Positions 34,864-43,827 of a stretch of 64,000 bases of DNA are shown piece after piece. Made by a program: the position numbers and the translations under genes. Every line of letters starts with the position of its first letter. The stretch's first letter is position 1. This stretch comes from Shimia sp. Alg240-R146 (GTDB lineage: Bacteria > Pseudomonadota > Alphaproteobacteria > Rhodobacterales > Rhodobacteraceae). The notes under the pieces were generated by a model. That model was not told the origin of the DNA, searched no databases, and saw only the letters and a program-made list of their open reading frames with translations. The stretch lies in NCBI RefSeq assembly GCF_947331465.1, contig NZ_CAMZOK010000002.1, positions 310,001 to 374,000 of the forward strand, in the 5' to 3' direction.

Positions 34864-36501
34864 ATGAGACGCGCGGCGCTGGCCATGCTGGCTAAGAATA
34901 TTTCCCCACCCAACTTGTCGATCATGCAGGACGAAGGTCTGACGGTGGGACGGGTCAAGACCGAAGTGCTTTCCGGTTTGACCGTGGCCCTGGCCTTGGT
35001 GCCTGAAGCTGTGGCTTTTGCCTTTGTGGCCGGAGTGCACCCGCTGGTGGGTCTGTATGCCGCCTTTATGGTCGGCTTGATCACCGCAATTTTTGGCGGG
35101 CGTCCGGGGATGATTTCCGGCGCAACCGGTGCGTTGGCGGTGGTTATGGTGGCCTTGGTTGCCCAGCATGGCGTGGAATACTTGTTTGCCACAGTTGTAC
35201 TGATGGGCATTTTGCAGGTCATCGCGGGTGTGATGCATTGGGGTAAATTCATTCGCCTTGTGCCGCATCCGGTGATGTTGGGCTTTGTGAATGGCCTTGC
35301 GATCGTGATTTTCCTAGCGCAAATGAGCCAGTTCAAAGTACCTGGCAGTATGGTCAGTGACGGCCATGGCATGAGCGGCGGTGAATGGTTGGAACTGTCG
35401 CAGATGATGGTCATGCTGGGGCTTGTCGGGCTGACGATGGCTGTCATTTATTTGATGCCTAAAGTGACAAAAGCCTTTCCCGCACCGCTGGCCGGGATCG
35501 CGATTACCGCCATCGTTGTGATTGTCTTCGGACTGGATGTGCCACGAGTGGGCGACATGGCGTCGATCGAAGGTGGGCTGCCGATGTTCCACATTCCGGC
35601 TGTGCCGCTGACATATGAAACGTTTAGCATCATCCTGCCCTATGCGGTGATTTTGGCCGCGATTGGCCTGATTGAAAGCCTGCTGACGTTGAACCTTGTG
35701 GGGGAAATGACGGGCAAGCGTGGCGGCGCAAGTCAGGAATGCATTGCGCAGGGCGCGTCTAATGTGGCGACCGGCTTCTTTGGCGGCATGGGTGGCTGTG
35801 CGATGATCGGTCAGTCGATGATCAATGTGAAATCCGGCGGCCGCACGCGGATCGCAGGCATCGCGGCGGCGCTGTTTTTGCTGGCGTTTATCCTTTGGGC
35901 CAGCAGCCTGATTGAACAGATCCCGCTGGCCGCGCTGGTGGGCGTGATGTTCATGGTGGTGATCGGCACATTTGCGTGGAACAGCTTTAAGATCATGCGC
36001 AAGGTTCCGGCAATGGACGCCTTTGTGATCGTGCTGGTAACCGTGGTGACTGTGCTTGAAGACCTCGCGGTGGCCGTTGTCGTTGGCGTGATCGTCAGTG
36101 CGTTGGCCTATGCGTGGCAGAACGCGCGGCGCATTCACGCGATCACCCGTGAAAGCGAAAGCGATCCGGGCGCGAAGGTCTATGAGATCGAGGGACCGTT
36201 GTTCTTTGGTTCGGCCGATGGCTTTGGTGAGTTGTTTGAGATCGAGAGCGATCCGGCGCATGTGATTGTGGATTTTGCCCGATCCCGCGTGGTGGATCAG
36301 TCAGCGTTGCAAGCGATTGAGGCTGTGGCTGGCAAGTACGAAGCTGCTGGCAAGCAGTTGGTCCTGCGCCATTTGAGCCGGGATTGCCACGAGTTGCTGA
36401 GCCGTGCCGGAAACCTGATTGTCGACAGTGATGATGATCCTGAATACGAAGTTGCGGTGGATTATTCGGTGCGTACCGGGGTGTTTGGCGGCGGTCACTG
36501 A
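34864..36501 (+). CDS. SulP family anion permease with STAS domain
   Basis: 545 residues from the chosen start. A hydrophobic domain of about 12-14 helices (GLTVALALVPEAVAFAFVAGVHPLVGLYAAF, the SulP signature, then GATGALAVVMVALV) is followed by a C-terminal STAS domain (EIEGPLFFGSADGFGELFE ... VIVDFARSRVVDQSALQAIE). SulP proteins carry sulfate, bicarbonate or other anions; the substrate cannot be read here. The start is uncertain: a frame from GTG/ATG near 34774 is open, but its first ~30 residues do not look coding, so ATG 34864 was used. Confidence 0.88.
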   Translation: MRRAALAMLAKNISPPNLSIMQDEGLTVGRVKTEVLSGLTVALALVPEAVAFAFVAGVHPLVGLYAAFMVGLITAIFGGRPGMISGATGALAVVMVALVAQHGVEYLFATVVLMGILQVIAGVMHWGKFIRLVPHPVMLGFVNGLAIVIFLAQMSQFKVPGSMVSDGHGMSGGEWLELSQMMVMLGLVGLTMAVIYLMPKVTKAFPAPLAGIAITAIVVIVFGLDVPRVGDMASIEGGLPMFHIPAVPLTYETFSIILPYAVILAAIGLIESLLTLNLVGEMTGKRGGASQECIAQGASNVATGFFGGMGGCAMIGQSMINVKSGGRTRIAGIAAALFLLAFILWASSLIEQIPLAALVGVMFMVVIGTFAWNSFKIMRKVPAMDAFVIVLVTVVTVLEDLAVAVVVGVIVSALAYAWQNARRIHAITRESESDPGAKVYEIEGPLFFGSADGFGELFEIESDPAHVIVDFARSRVVDQSALQAIEAVAGKYEAAGKQLVLRHLSRDCHELLSRAGNLIVDSDDDPEYEVAVDYSVRTGVFGGGH

Positions 36502-36522
36502 CCAACGCTGATAGGATTTGGG

Positions 36523-36551
36523 AAGGGCTGGCCGAGGGGCCGGCCCTTTTT
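36523..36551 (+). terminator. Rho-independent terminator of the SulP gene
   Basis: AAGGGCTGGCC (36523-36533) pairs with GGCCGGCCCTT (36538-36548), with one G-T pair and a GAGG loop, followed by TTTTT. It lies 22 nt after the SulP stop. Confidence 0.92.
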
Positions 36552-36635
36552 GTTTGTGCGGCAGGCCCCGCCCGTTTGGCTTGTGTTTTCAGAGCAATGG
36601 GCGCATCACATTCCTGAATATTGGGACCGTGCTTC

Positions 36636-37547
36636 ATGACCTTCTTTGCAATTCTGATCGGGCTCTTGCCCTCCTTCCTGTTGGTGGGTCTTGGCGGGTT
36701 GCTGCGCAACCGCCTGAGCGCGAATGCGTGGCAGGGTTTGGACAAGCTGAACTTTGAAATCCTGTTTCCGGCGCTTTTGTTTGTGGCTGCGAGTCAGCGT
36801 GAAATCGAAGTGGGTGCGATCATCACCATCGCGCCGATTGTTTGGGGGCTGCTGGCGGTGGGTCTGGGCATCGGGTATCTGGCGCGCAAACACGGGCCAG
36901 AGCGGTTTTTGGATTTCGCAGGCGCGTGGCAGACATCCTGGCGGTTCAACACGGCACTGGCGTTTATCGCCATTGCCACAACGGACAAAGCAGACGCTGG
37001 CGTAATGGCGGTTTGCATCGGGATGGCGGTGCCGATGGCCAATGTGTTTGCGGTGGCGGGCTTGTCCCGTGGCGGCAGTCTGGGCCTTTGGGGCACGGTC
37101 AAGAAAGTGGCGCTCAATCCGTTTTTGTTGGCGTCATTGAGTGGCGTGATCGTGGGCGTGAGCGGGATCAAAATTCCCGCACCGGTTCTGGCGCCTTTGG
37201 AAATGCTGGCAGCAGCGGCGATTCCGATTGCCTTGATTTCGGTCGGGGCGACGATGAACTGGGGGGCGTTGGCGCGGCTTAACCGATTTAGCGCACATAT
37301 CTGTGCCACCAAGCTGGTGGTGATGCCAGCGGCCGCATTGGCTGCGTCTCTGGTGCTTGGGGTGGGGCCAGCCATTGCCGTGGTGTTGGTGATCTGGGCC
37401 GCCTTGCCGACAGCGAGCGCGGCGCATGTGCTGGCGGCGGGGTTCGGCGCGGATCGCGAATTGGCGGCGACATTGGTCGCACAGACGACGCTGCTGGGCG
37501 CCGTAAGCTTGCCGATTTGGATTACTGTGGCAACGGTGCTGTTTTAG
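36636..37547 (+). CDS. AEC family transporter (auxin efflux carrier type)
   Basis: 303 residues with about ten hydrophobic helices. The N-terminus PSFLLVGLGGLLRNRLS and the segments WRFNTALAFIAIA and PIALISVGATMNW match the AEC (membrane transport protein, YfdV/MdcF-like) family. These export or import organic acids such as malonate or malate. ATG 36636 gives a membrane helix at the very N-terminus. Single gene preceded by a terminator. Confidence 0.85.
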   Translation: MTFFAILIGLLPSFLLVGLGGLLRNRLSANAWQGLDKLNFEILFPALLFVAASQREIEVGAIITIAPIVWGLLAVGLGIGYLARKHGPERFLDFAGAWQTSWRFNTALAFIAIATTDKADAGVMAVCIGMAVPMANVFAVAGLSRGGSLGLWGTVKKVALNPFLLASLSGVIVGVSGIKIPAPVLAPLEMLAAAAIPIALISVGATMNWGALARLNRFSAHICATKLVVMPAAALAASLVLGVGPAIAVVLVIWAALPTASAAHVLAAGFGADRELAATLVAQTTLLGAVSLPIWITVATVLF

Positions 37548-37601
37548 AAGGTGCGATGTGCGCCGCGCCCTCCGGTGGGGAAAGCGGGCAGGGGCATCGG
37601 A

Positions 37602-38207
37602 TCACTCGTCAGGGCGGGCCAGCGTGAAGGTGTTGTCGACCACGGAATAGTCGCGATAGCCAAGGCGTGCCAATGGGCGGAACGTGGTGACGTCAAACTT
37701 TCCGTCCACCATACAATCGTCGCGCATGTGGATGCCTGTGACTTCGCCCATGATGATAAAGTTGTTTTCACCAAGCTGTTCAACGATCTGCGTCATGCGG
37801 CATTCCATGCTGGCAGGTGCCCCCACAAGGCGTGGGCAAGCGATGGTGTCGCACTGCGCGGCCTCAAGTCCGGCGCGGTCAAATTCGTCCACATCCTTGT
37901 CGAAAATGGCGGTGGAGACGTTCATCGCGTCGCGCATCGACTCTTCAACCACGTTGACACAGAACACGCCGGTTTCGCGGATATTGGCGAGGCTGTCTTT
38001 GCCTTCGGTCTGGTCGGCTTTGGTGCCGGTCGATGCAAACATCACCTGCGGCGGAGTGTAGGCGGTGCCGTTGAAAAACGAATAAGGCGCGAGGTTGCGC
38101 ACGCCGTTTGCGTCCTGCGTCGATACCCACGCAATCGGGCGTGGGGTGATCAGCGCGTTGAACGGGTTGTGTGGCAGGTTATGGCCGTCGGCGGGCTTAT
38201 AAAACAT
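37602..38207 (-). CDS. Flavin reductase family protein
   Basis: 201 residues of the flavin-reductase-like FMN-binding fold: NLPHNPFNALITPRPIAWVSTQDANGVRNLAPYSFFN (signature), SLANIRETGVFCVNVV, and NNFIIMGEVTGIHMRDDCM. It probably binds FMN and may reduce flavin with NAD(P)H for a partner monooxygenase. None is encoded nearby, so the role is open. It stands alone on the minus strand, divergent from the GNAT gene. Confidence 0.9.
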   Translation of the reverse strand: MFYKPADGHNLPHNPFNALITPRPIAWVSTQDANGVRNLAPYSFFNGTAYTPPQVMFASTGTKADQTEGKDSLANIRETGVFCVNVVEESMRDAMNVSTAIFDKDVDEFDRAGLEAAQCDTIACPRLVGAPASMECRMTQIVEQLGENNFIIMGEVTGIHMRDDCMVDGKFDVTTFRPLARLGYRDYSVVDNTFTLARPDE

Positions 38208-38305
38208 CGCGGGTTTCCTATTGGTTTGCGCCCAGACCTACCGTCATGCTAGGGGCGAGGAAATAGCAAAAAGACCACAAAGAGGCGCAGAGGGGCGCAG
38301 GACGC

Positions 38306-38791
38306 GTGTTCACGGTTGCACAGGAAACAGCGGACGACTGGTGGGAGGTCGAAGCGCTTTACGATCTCTGCTTTGCGCTGGGGCGTGAAGCGCTGAGTTC
38401 TTATCGGCTGCGCGACGGTGTTGATCCGGTGGCGGATCTGTCGCTTATGGCGCGCGATGGCGAAGGCATCCTGGCAGCGGCGATCCGGTATTGGCCCGTG
38501 ACCGTTGGGACCGCAAACGCTTTGCTGTTGGGCCCGATTGCTGTTCACCCGACCCATCAGGGCGAGGGCTTGGGGCGGATGCTGATTGAGGACAGCCTTG
38601 CGCGGGCCGTAGAGACCGGGTGGGCGCGGGTGATGCTGGTTGGGGACGCGCTGTATTACCAGAAATTCGGCTTTGAGAAGCTGCGCGGGGTTGAGATGCC
38701 GCCGCCGACAAACCCCGACCGTGTGTTGGGGCGAGATTTGCTTGAAAACGCGTGGACCGGGGTTTGTGGTCAGGTGCGCTCGGTTTTGTAA
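38306..38791 (+). CDS. GNAT family N-acetyltransferase
   Basis: 161 residues with the GNAT acetyl-CoA site: LLLGPIAVHPTHQGEGLGRMLIEDSLARA (motif A, R/Q-x-x-G-x-G/A). VMLVGDALYYQKFGFEKL is the motif B region seen in the GCN5 family YhbS-like branch. GTG start at 38306, preceded by a purine-rich GAGGGG. The substrate is unknown. The EcsC gene follows 36 nt downstream. Confidence 0.86.
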   Translation: MFTVAQETADDWWEVEALYDLCFALGREALSSYRLRDGVDPVADLSLMARDGEGILAAAIRYWPVTVGTANALLLGPIAVHPTHQGEGLGRMLIEDSLARAVETGWARVMLVGDALYYQKFGFEKLRGVEMPPPTNPDRVLGRDLLENAWTGVCGQVRSVL

Positions 38792-38827
38792 GGTTGATAT
38801 AGGCGCGCGGCGCCCTAGATTCTCCCT

Positions 38828-39607
38828 ATGGATGATTTTGAAATATTGCCCGCCGATGCCCATGATGTTGTCGATGTGGAGGCCAGGCTTGATGCATTGG
38901 CCAAACGCTATCAGGGCGCGTCGGGCCTTGGCATCAAGGTTTTGGGCCTGCTCGGCTTGCCCGTGTCGGGGTTGATTTCCTCGTTGCCCAAAGAGGTGCA
39001 AAATGGCTTGGGCTCCGGCACTGGCATGGCGTTGACACAAGCCGTGAAACTGGCGGATGGCTCGCGTGGAGTGCTCAAGGACCAGCCCGATTGGGTCAAT
39101 GCGTCTCTGACGGCGGCTTTGGGCGCTGCGGGCGGGTTTGGCGGTGTCACGTCTGCTTTGGCAGAATTGCCGGTGACCGTCACAGTGTTGTTGCGCGCCA
39201 TCCAAGCGGTGTCGGTGCAGCATGGGTTTGACCCAAGCCAAGACAGCGTGCGGTTTGATTGTTTGCAGGTTCTGGCGGCAAACGGGCCTTTCACCGCAGA
39301 CGAAGGCGCGGATCTGTCAATGTTGGAGCAGCGCGCGGGATTGGCCATGGGCGGTGCCGGATGGATCAAGGCGGTGATCGTGCCGCGCTTGGCGCCGGTC
39401 TTGGGACAGAAACTGGCGGCGCAAGCGGTGCCGGTGATCGGGGCCGCAATGGGGGCGGCGACGAACTATGCCTACACCAGCTATTATCAGGACATTGCCC
39501 ACGTGCATTTTGGTCTGCGCAAGTTGGCAATCGACGCGGATGTGCCCTCAGACGAGCTGGTGGCGGGCATGTTGAAACGATTGGAAGGCAGCAAAAGCGA
39601 CGCCTAG
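38828..39607 (+). CDS. EcsC family protein
   Basis: 259 residues. The pattern VEARLDALAKRYQGASGLGIKVLGLLG ... LPVTVTVLLRAIQAVSVQHGFDPSQDSVRFDCLQVLAANG ... VPVIGAAMGAATNYAYTSYYQDIAHVHFGLRKLA matches EcsC. Its Bacillus namesake lies in an ABC operon affecting secretion, but for bacterial stand-alone EcsC proteins the role is unknown. Hydrophobic, possibly peripheral to the membrane. It ends nine bases before the convergent ptsP stop. Confidence 0.86.
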   Translation: MDDFEILPADAHDVVDVEARLDALAKRYQGASGLGIKVLGLLGLPVSGLISSLPKEVQNGLGSGTGMALTQAVKLADGSRGVLKDQPDWVNASLTAALGAAGGFGGVTSALAELPVTVTVLLRAIQAVSVQHGFDPSQDSVRFDCLQVLAANGPFTADEGADLSMLEQRAGLAMGGAGWIKAVIVPRLAPVLGQKLAAQAVPVIGAAMGAATNYAYTSYYQDIAHVHFGLRKLAIDADVPSDELVAGMLKRLEGSKSDA

Positions 39608-39616
39608 GTGGCTCGA

Positions 39617-41860
39617 TTATCCCTGACTGCGCAGATAGGCCATGACCGCGGGGCGCACAGATTGATCTCCGTTGACGCGGGATTGATCAATCACGGCTTT
39701 GAGCTCCGCCAGATTGACCCGCCGCAAAAGGCTTTTGACCGGACCAATCGAGGCCGGACGCATCGACAGGTTGCGCAGGCCGATTGCGGCCAAGCAAACA
39801 GCTTCGATAGGCCGACCGGCGTCCTCGCCGCAGAAACTCAGGGGTGTGTCAGTGTCGATGCAGCGGTTCACGATGCCTTCGAGGAAGGTCAGAAAGCTGA
39901 CGTTCAGGGTGTCATATCGACGCCTAACGCGTTCATTTTCGCGGTCAGCCGCAAAGAAAAACTGTTTGAGGTCGTTGCCGCCAATCGAGAGAAAGTCGAC
40001 GTCTTCGTAAAACTTCTTGGGCGCAAACCCCAGCGATGGTGTTTCCAGCATTGCGCCAACTTCCAAGTTGGCGGGCAGGGGGTGGCCAAGAATGCGTTCG
40101 CGTTCCAAGGCTTTGTCCATTTCGGCGCGCGCGGCGCGGTATTCATCAAACTGCGCAATGAAGGGGAACATCACTGTCAAAGGCCGTCCGTTGGCCGCAC
40201 GCAGAAGCGCTTGAAGTTGCATCCGCATCACGCCGGGTTTGTCCAGCGCTACGCGCACGGCGCGCCAGCCAAGAGCCGGGTTGGGCTCATCCTGTGGCGC
40301 CATATAGGGCAGGACTTTGTCGGAGCCGATGTCGAGCGTGCGAAAGACCACGCGTTTGCCATCGGCCGCATCCATCACCCGCGAGTAGAGCTGCGCCAAT
40401 TCGGTGCGGCGCGGCATTTGGTTGCGCACAAGGAACTGAAGCTCGGTACGGAACAGGCCGACACCTTCTGCGCCCGAGTTCGCCAGGCTTGGCAAATCGG
40501 CCATCAGGCCGGCGTTCATCGTAAGCTGTACGGTTTCGCCATCCAGCGTCGTTGCCGGCTTGTCACGGATCGAGGCGTAGCGTTCCTGCGCTTTGGCCTC
40601 CATCGCGATTTTGTCCCGAAAGGCGGTCACAACGGTGTCGTCGGGGCGCAGATGGACAATGCCCTGATCGCCGTCGATCATCACATGATCGCCATTGAGC
40701 GCCTCGGTGGTGACGCGGTCGGCGTGGATCACCAACGGGATCGCCAGTGCGCGCGCGACGATTGCGGCGTGGCTGCCAACCGAGCCTTCTTCAAGCACAA
40801 TACCGCGCAGGTTGCGGCCATATTCCAGCAGTTCGCCGGGACCGATGTTGCGCGCCACCAAAACAGGATCGGCCGGCATATCGGCGCCGGTTTCGGCACC
40901 TTGGCCCGTTAGGATACGCAGCAGGCGGTTGGACAGGTCGTCCAGATCGTGCAGCCGCTCGCGCAGGTAGGCGTCGGTGACTTGCTCCATACGGGTGCGG
41001 GCGGCATTTTGTTCTTTTTCAACGGCGGCTTCTGCGGACAGGCCCTGGGCGATGTCCTGCTCCATCCGGCGCATCCAGCCTTTGGAGTTGGCAAACATCC
41101 GGTAGGCTTCGAGCACCTGAAGCTGTTCTTTGTCGCCGTTGCCCGCGCCATCCAGCATCTTGTCGACGCCAACGCGCAGGGCATCGACGGCCTCAGACAG
41201 GCGATTGAGTTCAACTTCGGGATCGTCGGCCACGGGGTTGGTGACAACAACACGCGGCTCGTGCAACCAGATATGGCCTTCGGCGGCGCCTTCCTGTGCG
41301 CAGCCCCCGCGAAACATCACTGATTGCTGGTGCAGCGCCGACATGGCCGCGCCTTCGCCGACAAACGCGCCAAGTTCGGTCATCTCGGCCAGAACCATGG
41401 CCACAACTTCGAGGGCATAGATCTCGTCCAACGAGAAGGTGCGCTTTTCTTTGGATTGCACAACGAGAACGCCGAGGTTGTCGCCCAGTCGTTGCACCGG
41501 AACGCCGCAGAAGCTGGAGAAGATTTCCTCGCCGGTTTCCGGCATGTAGCGGAAGCCGCGCGCAGACGGCGCGTCGTCGGTGTTCACAACCTTGGAGGCC
41601 TTGGCAACGCGGCCAACAAGCCCTTCGCCAATGCGCAGGCGGGTTTGGTGCACAGATTCGGGGTTTAGGCCTTCGGTGGCACAAAGTTCCAGCGTGTCAT
41701 CATCCCGGAACAGATAAATCGAGCAGACCTCGGTGCCCATGGACGTGGCGATCAAATGGGTGATCTTGTCCAGACGCTCCTGACCGGCGCTGTCCTCGGC
41801 CAGCGCGTCGCGCAACCGCTGAAGCAGTTTGCGGCTTTCGGTTTGCGTGTCTTGGGCCAT
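39617..41860 (-). CDS. ptsP: PEP-protein phosphotransferase PtsP (EI-Ntr)
   Basis: 747 residues. An N-terminal GAF domain (about 17-160, binds small ligands) precedes the enzyme I fold: phospho-histidine domain EEGSVGSHAAIVARALAIP (H364), and the PEP-binding barrel with GVGLFRTELQFL, FRTLDIGSDKVLPY, SIGGNDLKQFFFAADREN and LSFCGEDAGRP. It phosphorylates NPr and then the nitrogen PTS EIIA, acting in regulation rather than sugar import. ATG 41860 is the family start. No other PTS gene is in the window. Confidence 0.95.
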   Translation of the reverse strand: MAQDTQTESRKLLQRLRDALAEDSAGQERLDKITHLIATSMGTEVCSIYLFRDDDTLELCATEGLNPESVHQTRLRIGEGLVGRVAKASKVVNTDDAPSARGFRYMPETGEEIFSSFCGVPVQRLGDNLGVLVVQSKEKRTFSLDEIYALEVVAMVLAEMTELGAFVGEGAAMSALHQQSVMFRGGCAQEGAAEGHIWLHEPRVVVTNPVADDPEVELNRLSEAVDALRVGVDKMLDGAGNGDKEQLQVLEAYRMFANSKGWMRRMEQDIAQGLSAEAAVEKEQNAARTRMEQVTDAYLRERLHDLDDLSNRLLRILTGQGAETGADMPADPVLVARNIGPGELLEYGRNLRGIVLEEGSVGSHAAIVARALAIPLVIHADRVTTEALNGDHVMIDGDQGIVHLRPDDTVVTAFRDKIAMEAKAQERYASIRDKPATTLDGETVQLTMNAGLMADLPSLANSGAEGVGLFRTELQFLVRNQMPRRTELAQLYSRVMDAADGKRVVFRTLDIGSDKVLPYMAPQDEPNPALGWRAVRVALDKPGVMRMQLQALLRAANGRPLTVMFPFIAQFDEYRAARAEMDKALERERILGHPLPANLEVGAMLETPSLGFAPKKFYEDVDFLSIGGNDLKQFFFAADRENERVRRRYDTLNVSFLTFLEGIVNRCIDTDTPLSFCGEDAGRPIEAVCLAAIGLRNLSMRPASIGPVKSLLRRVNLAELKAVIDQSRVNGDQSVRPAVMAYLRSQG

Positions 41861-42006
41861 AACGGGTTTCGGGTCCTTGCTGCTGGTCGAATAGAACACA
41901 AGCAGCGGAAAAGAAAAACGGAAAATGCCTAAGGGGTGCGTGAAACGGTGTTCTTTTGTCGATGGGTTAGGACGCCGCCCAAAAAGGGATCACCGCGCAG
42001 GGTATG

Positions 42007-42036
42007 CAAAACCCCCACCTCTGAGGGGCGGGGGGT
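42007..42036 (-). terminator. Terminator candidate after lysC
   Basis: Read on the minus strand, CCCCC-bulge-CCTC pairs with GAGG-T-GGGGG and is followed by TTTTG. It lies 35 nt beyond the lysC stop. The stem is imperfect. Confidence 0.6.
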
Positions 42037-42071
42037 GATGTTGTTTAGGTTTTGGGCAAAAACCTCGGCGG

Positions 42072-43307
42072 TCAGGCTTTTTCCAGCTCGAACGCGTCGT
42101 GCAGGGCTTGCACCGCCAGTTCCATGTATTTGCGGTCGATCAGCACCGAGATCTTGATCTCGGAGGTGGTGATCACCTTGATGTTGACGCCCTCATCGGA
42201 GAGCACTTTGAACATCTTGGCGGCAACACCGGACTGGGAGCGCATGCCGATGCCGACAACCGAGACTTTTGCCACATCATCGTCGGTCACCAGTTCGGCA
42301 TAGTTCAGGCCACCGTCAGTTTTGAGCTGTTCAAGCGCTTGTTTGGCGCGCGCCACCTGGTCGGTCGGCAGGGAGCAGGTCATGTCGGTGCGCCCGTCCT
42401 CGGAGATGTTTTGCACGATCATGTCGACGTTGACGCCGGCGTCGGACAGGCAGCCAAAGATGATTGACGCGATGCCGGGGCGATCGGCTACCGACAAGAG
42501 CGTCATTTTGGCTTCGTCACGCGAATAGGCCACACCGGCCACAACATTGGATTCCATGATTTCCTCCTCATCGCAGACCAGCGTGCCGGCCTCGTCGGAT
42601 TGTTCTTCAAAAGAGCTGAGTACGCGCAGTTTTACCTTGAAACGCATGGCCAGTTCGACCGAGCGGGTTTGCAGGACTTTCGCGCCGAGGCTGGCGAGTT
42701 CCAGCATTTCCTCAAACGATATTTTATCGAGCTTGCGCGCCTTGGGCGAGATACGCGGGTCGGTGGTGTAAACGCCGTCGACATCAGTGTAGATATCGCA
42801 GCGTTCCGCGCCAAAGGCAGCGGCAAAAGCGACGGCGGTGGTGTCAGAACCCCCGCGGCCCAGCGTGGTGATGCGGCCCTCGGGGCTGAGACCTTGGAAA
42901 CCGGCCACGACAGCGACCCGCATGCCTTCACCGAATTTGGCGTTCAGGTTGTCGGTGGGGATTTCTTCGATCCGGGCTTGGGAATGCGCGGACGTGGTCA
43001 AAAGCGGCACCTGCCAGCCTTGCCAGCTGCGCGCAGGCACGTCCATTTCCTGCAAGGTCAGCGCCATCAGGCCGGCGGTGACATTTTCGCCGGAGCTGAC
43101 GATCGCGTCATATTCACGGGCGTCATAAAGCGGGGAAGTTTCATCGACGAGACCGACAAGCTTGTTGGTTTCGCCGGACATCGCCGAGACGATGACGATC
43201 ACGTCATAGCCTTTGGCGACCTCTACGCCGACGCGTTTCGCGGCGCGGCGGATGCGGTCTAGGTTGGCGACGGATGTGCCGCCGAATTTCATCACGAGAA
43301 CGGGCAT
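42072..43307 (-). CDS. lysC: Aspartate kinase LysC
   Basis: 411 residues; phosphorylates aspartate, the first step to lysine, threonine and methionine. Start VLVMKFGGTSVANLDRIRRAA (K7-FGGTS), active-site TTLGRGGSDTTAVAFAAA, and two ACT domains at the C-terminus (about 260-411) with VGIGMRSQSGVAAKMFKVLSDEGVNI. Feedback by lysine and threonine is known for this class. Length matches monofunctional enzymes. Confidence 0.96.
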   Translation of the reverse strand: MPVLVMKFGGTSVANLDRIRRAAKRVGVEVAKGYDVIVIVSAMSGETNKLVGLVDETSPLYDAREYDAIVSSGENVTAGLMALTLQEMDVPARSWQGWQVPLLTTSAHSQARIEEIPTDNLNAKFGEGMRVAVVAGFQGLSPEGRITTLGRGGSDTTAVAFAAAFGAERCDIYTDVDGVYTTDPRISPKARKLDKISFEEMLELASLGAKVLQTRSVELAMRFKVKLRVLSSFEEQSDEAGTLVCDEEEIMESNVVAGVAYSRDEAKMTLLSVADRPGIASIIFGCLSDAGVNVDMIVQNISEDGRTDMTCSLPTDQVARAKQALEQLKTDGGLNYAELVTDDDVAKVSVVGIGMRSQSGVAAKMFKVLSDEGVNIKVITTSEIKISVLIDRKYMELAVQALHDAFELEKA

Positions 43308-43431
43308 GGTCTGTCCCTTGGTCTTTTGTTCCGAGGCGGTTTAAGCGCTTGGGTGCCCCGACGCAAGCGGGGATACGTCGCAGGGGCGCGTCGTCTGCGC
43401 ATTAGGCCTAGGGCAGGGCACGGCCCTTGAA

Positions 43432-43484
43432 GCACAAGCCCAAAGGCTTGAGCCATGCCCAACCCGTTAGGGGCGGGAGGGCGC
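43432..43484 (-). repeat. REP-like dispersed element, copy 2
   Basis: Read on the minus strand, GCGCCCTCCCGCCC, then GGGTTGGGCATGGCTCAAGC and an inverted GGGCTTGTGC. It matches the copy at 21027-21079 over its whole length except for a few bases in the middle. It lies between lysC and arsC. Confidence 0.7.
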
Positions 43485-43488
43485 GTCT

Positions 43489-43827
43489 TTAGAGAATGTC
43501 CAATACCGCCTCGGGCGGACGCCCTATGGCGGCGGCGCTCGGGGTGATCACAACCGGGCGCTCAATCAGGATGGGGTTGTCGGCCATTGCGGCCAGCAGT
43601 GTCGCCTCGTCTGCGGACTTGGTGAGGCCCAGTTCGCGAAACCTGGCTTCCTTGGGGCGCATCATGTCGATGGCTTTGACGCCCAACAGGGATTGCACCT
43701 TTTTGATGTCTTCCAGCGACGGTGCGTCATCAAGATAGCGGCGCACTGTGATGTCACCTTTGCCTTCGATCAGCGCCAGAGTTTGGCGCGATTTCGAGCA
43801 GCGCGGGTTGTGCCAGATGGTGATCAC
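43489..43827 (-). CDS. arsC: Arsenate reductase family (ArsC, glutaredoxin-type)
   Basis: 112 residues. The active-site segment is [18 protein letters not shown] (Cys10), and [11 protein letters not shown] marks the C-terminal substrate loop (the arginine in ERPVV is conserved in ArsC). It may reduce arsenate with glutathione/glutaredoxin, though many ArsC/Spx-fold proteins are unassigned. GTG 43827 overlaps the pyrD stop by four bases (GTGA), so it is coupled to pyrD. No arsR or arsB is nearby. Confidence 0.88.
   Translation of the reverse strand: MITIWHNPRCSKSRQTLALIEGKGDITVRRYLDDAPSLEDIKKVQSLLGVKAIDMMRPKEARFRELGLTKSADEATLLAAMADNPILIERPVVITPSAAAIGRPPEAVLDIL

Noticed and set aside
37560..37601. 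GCGCCCTCC stretch after the AEC gene as a third REP-like copy
   Set aside because: Shares only the first few bases; lacks the GGTTGGGC and GGCTCAAGC parts and the hairpin.
39608..40912. 434-codon plus-strand frame opposite ptsP
   Set aside because: Antisense shadow of a complete ptsP; composition is biased and no motif is seen.
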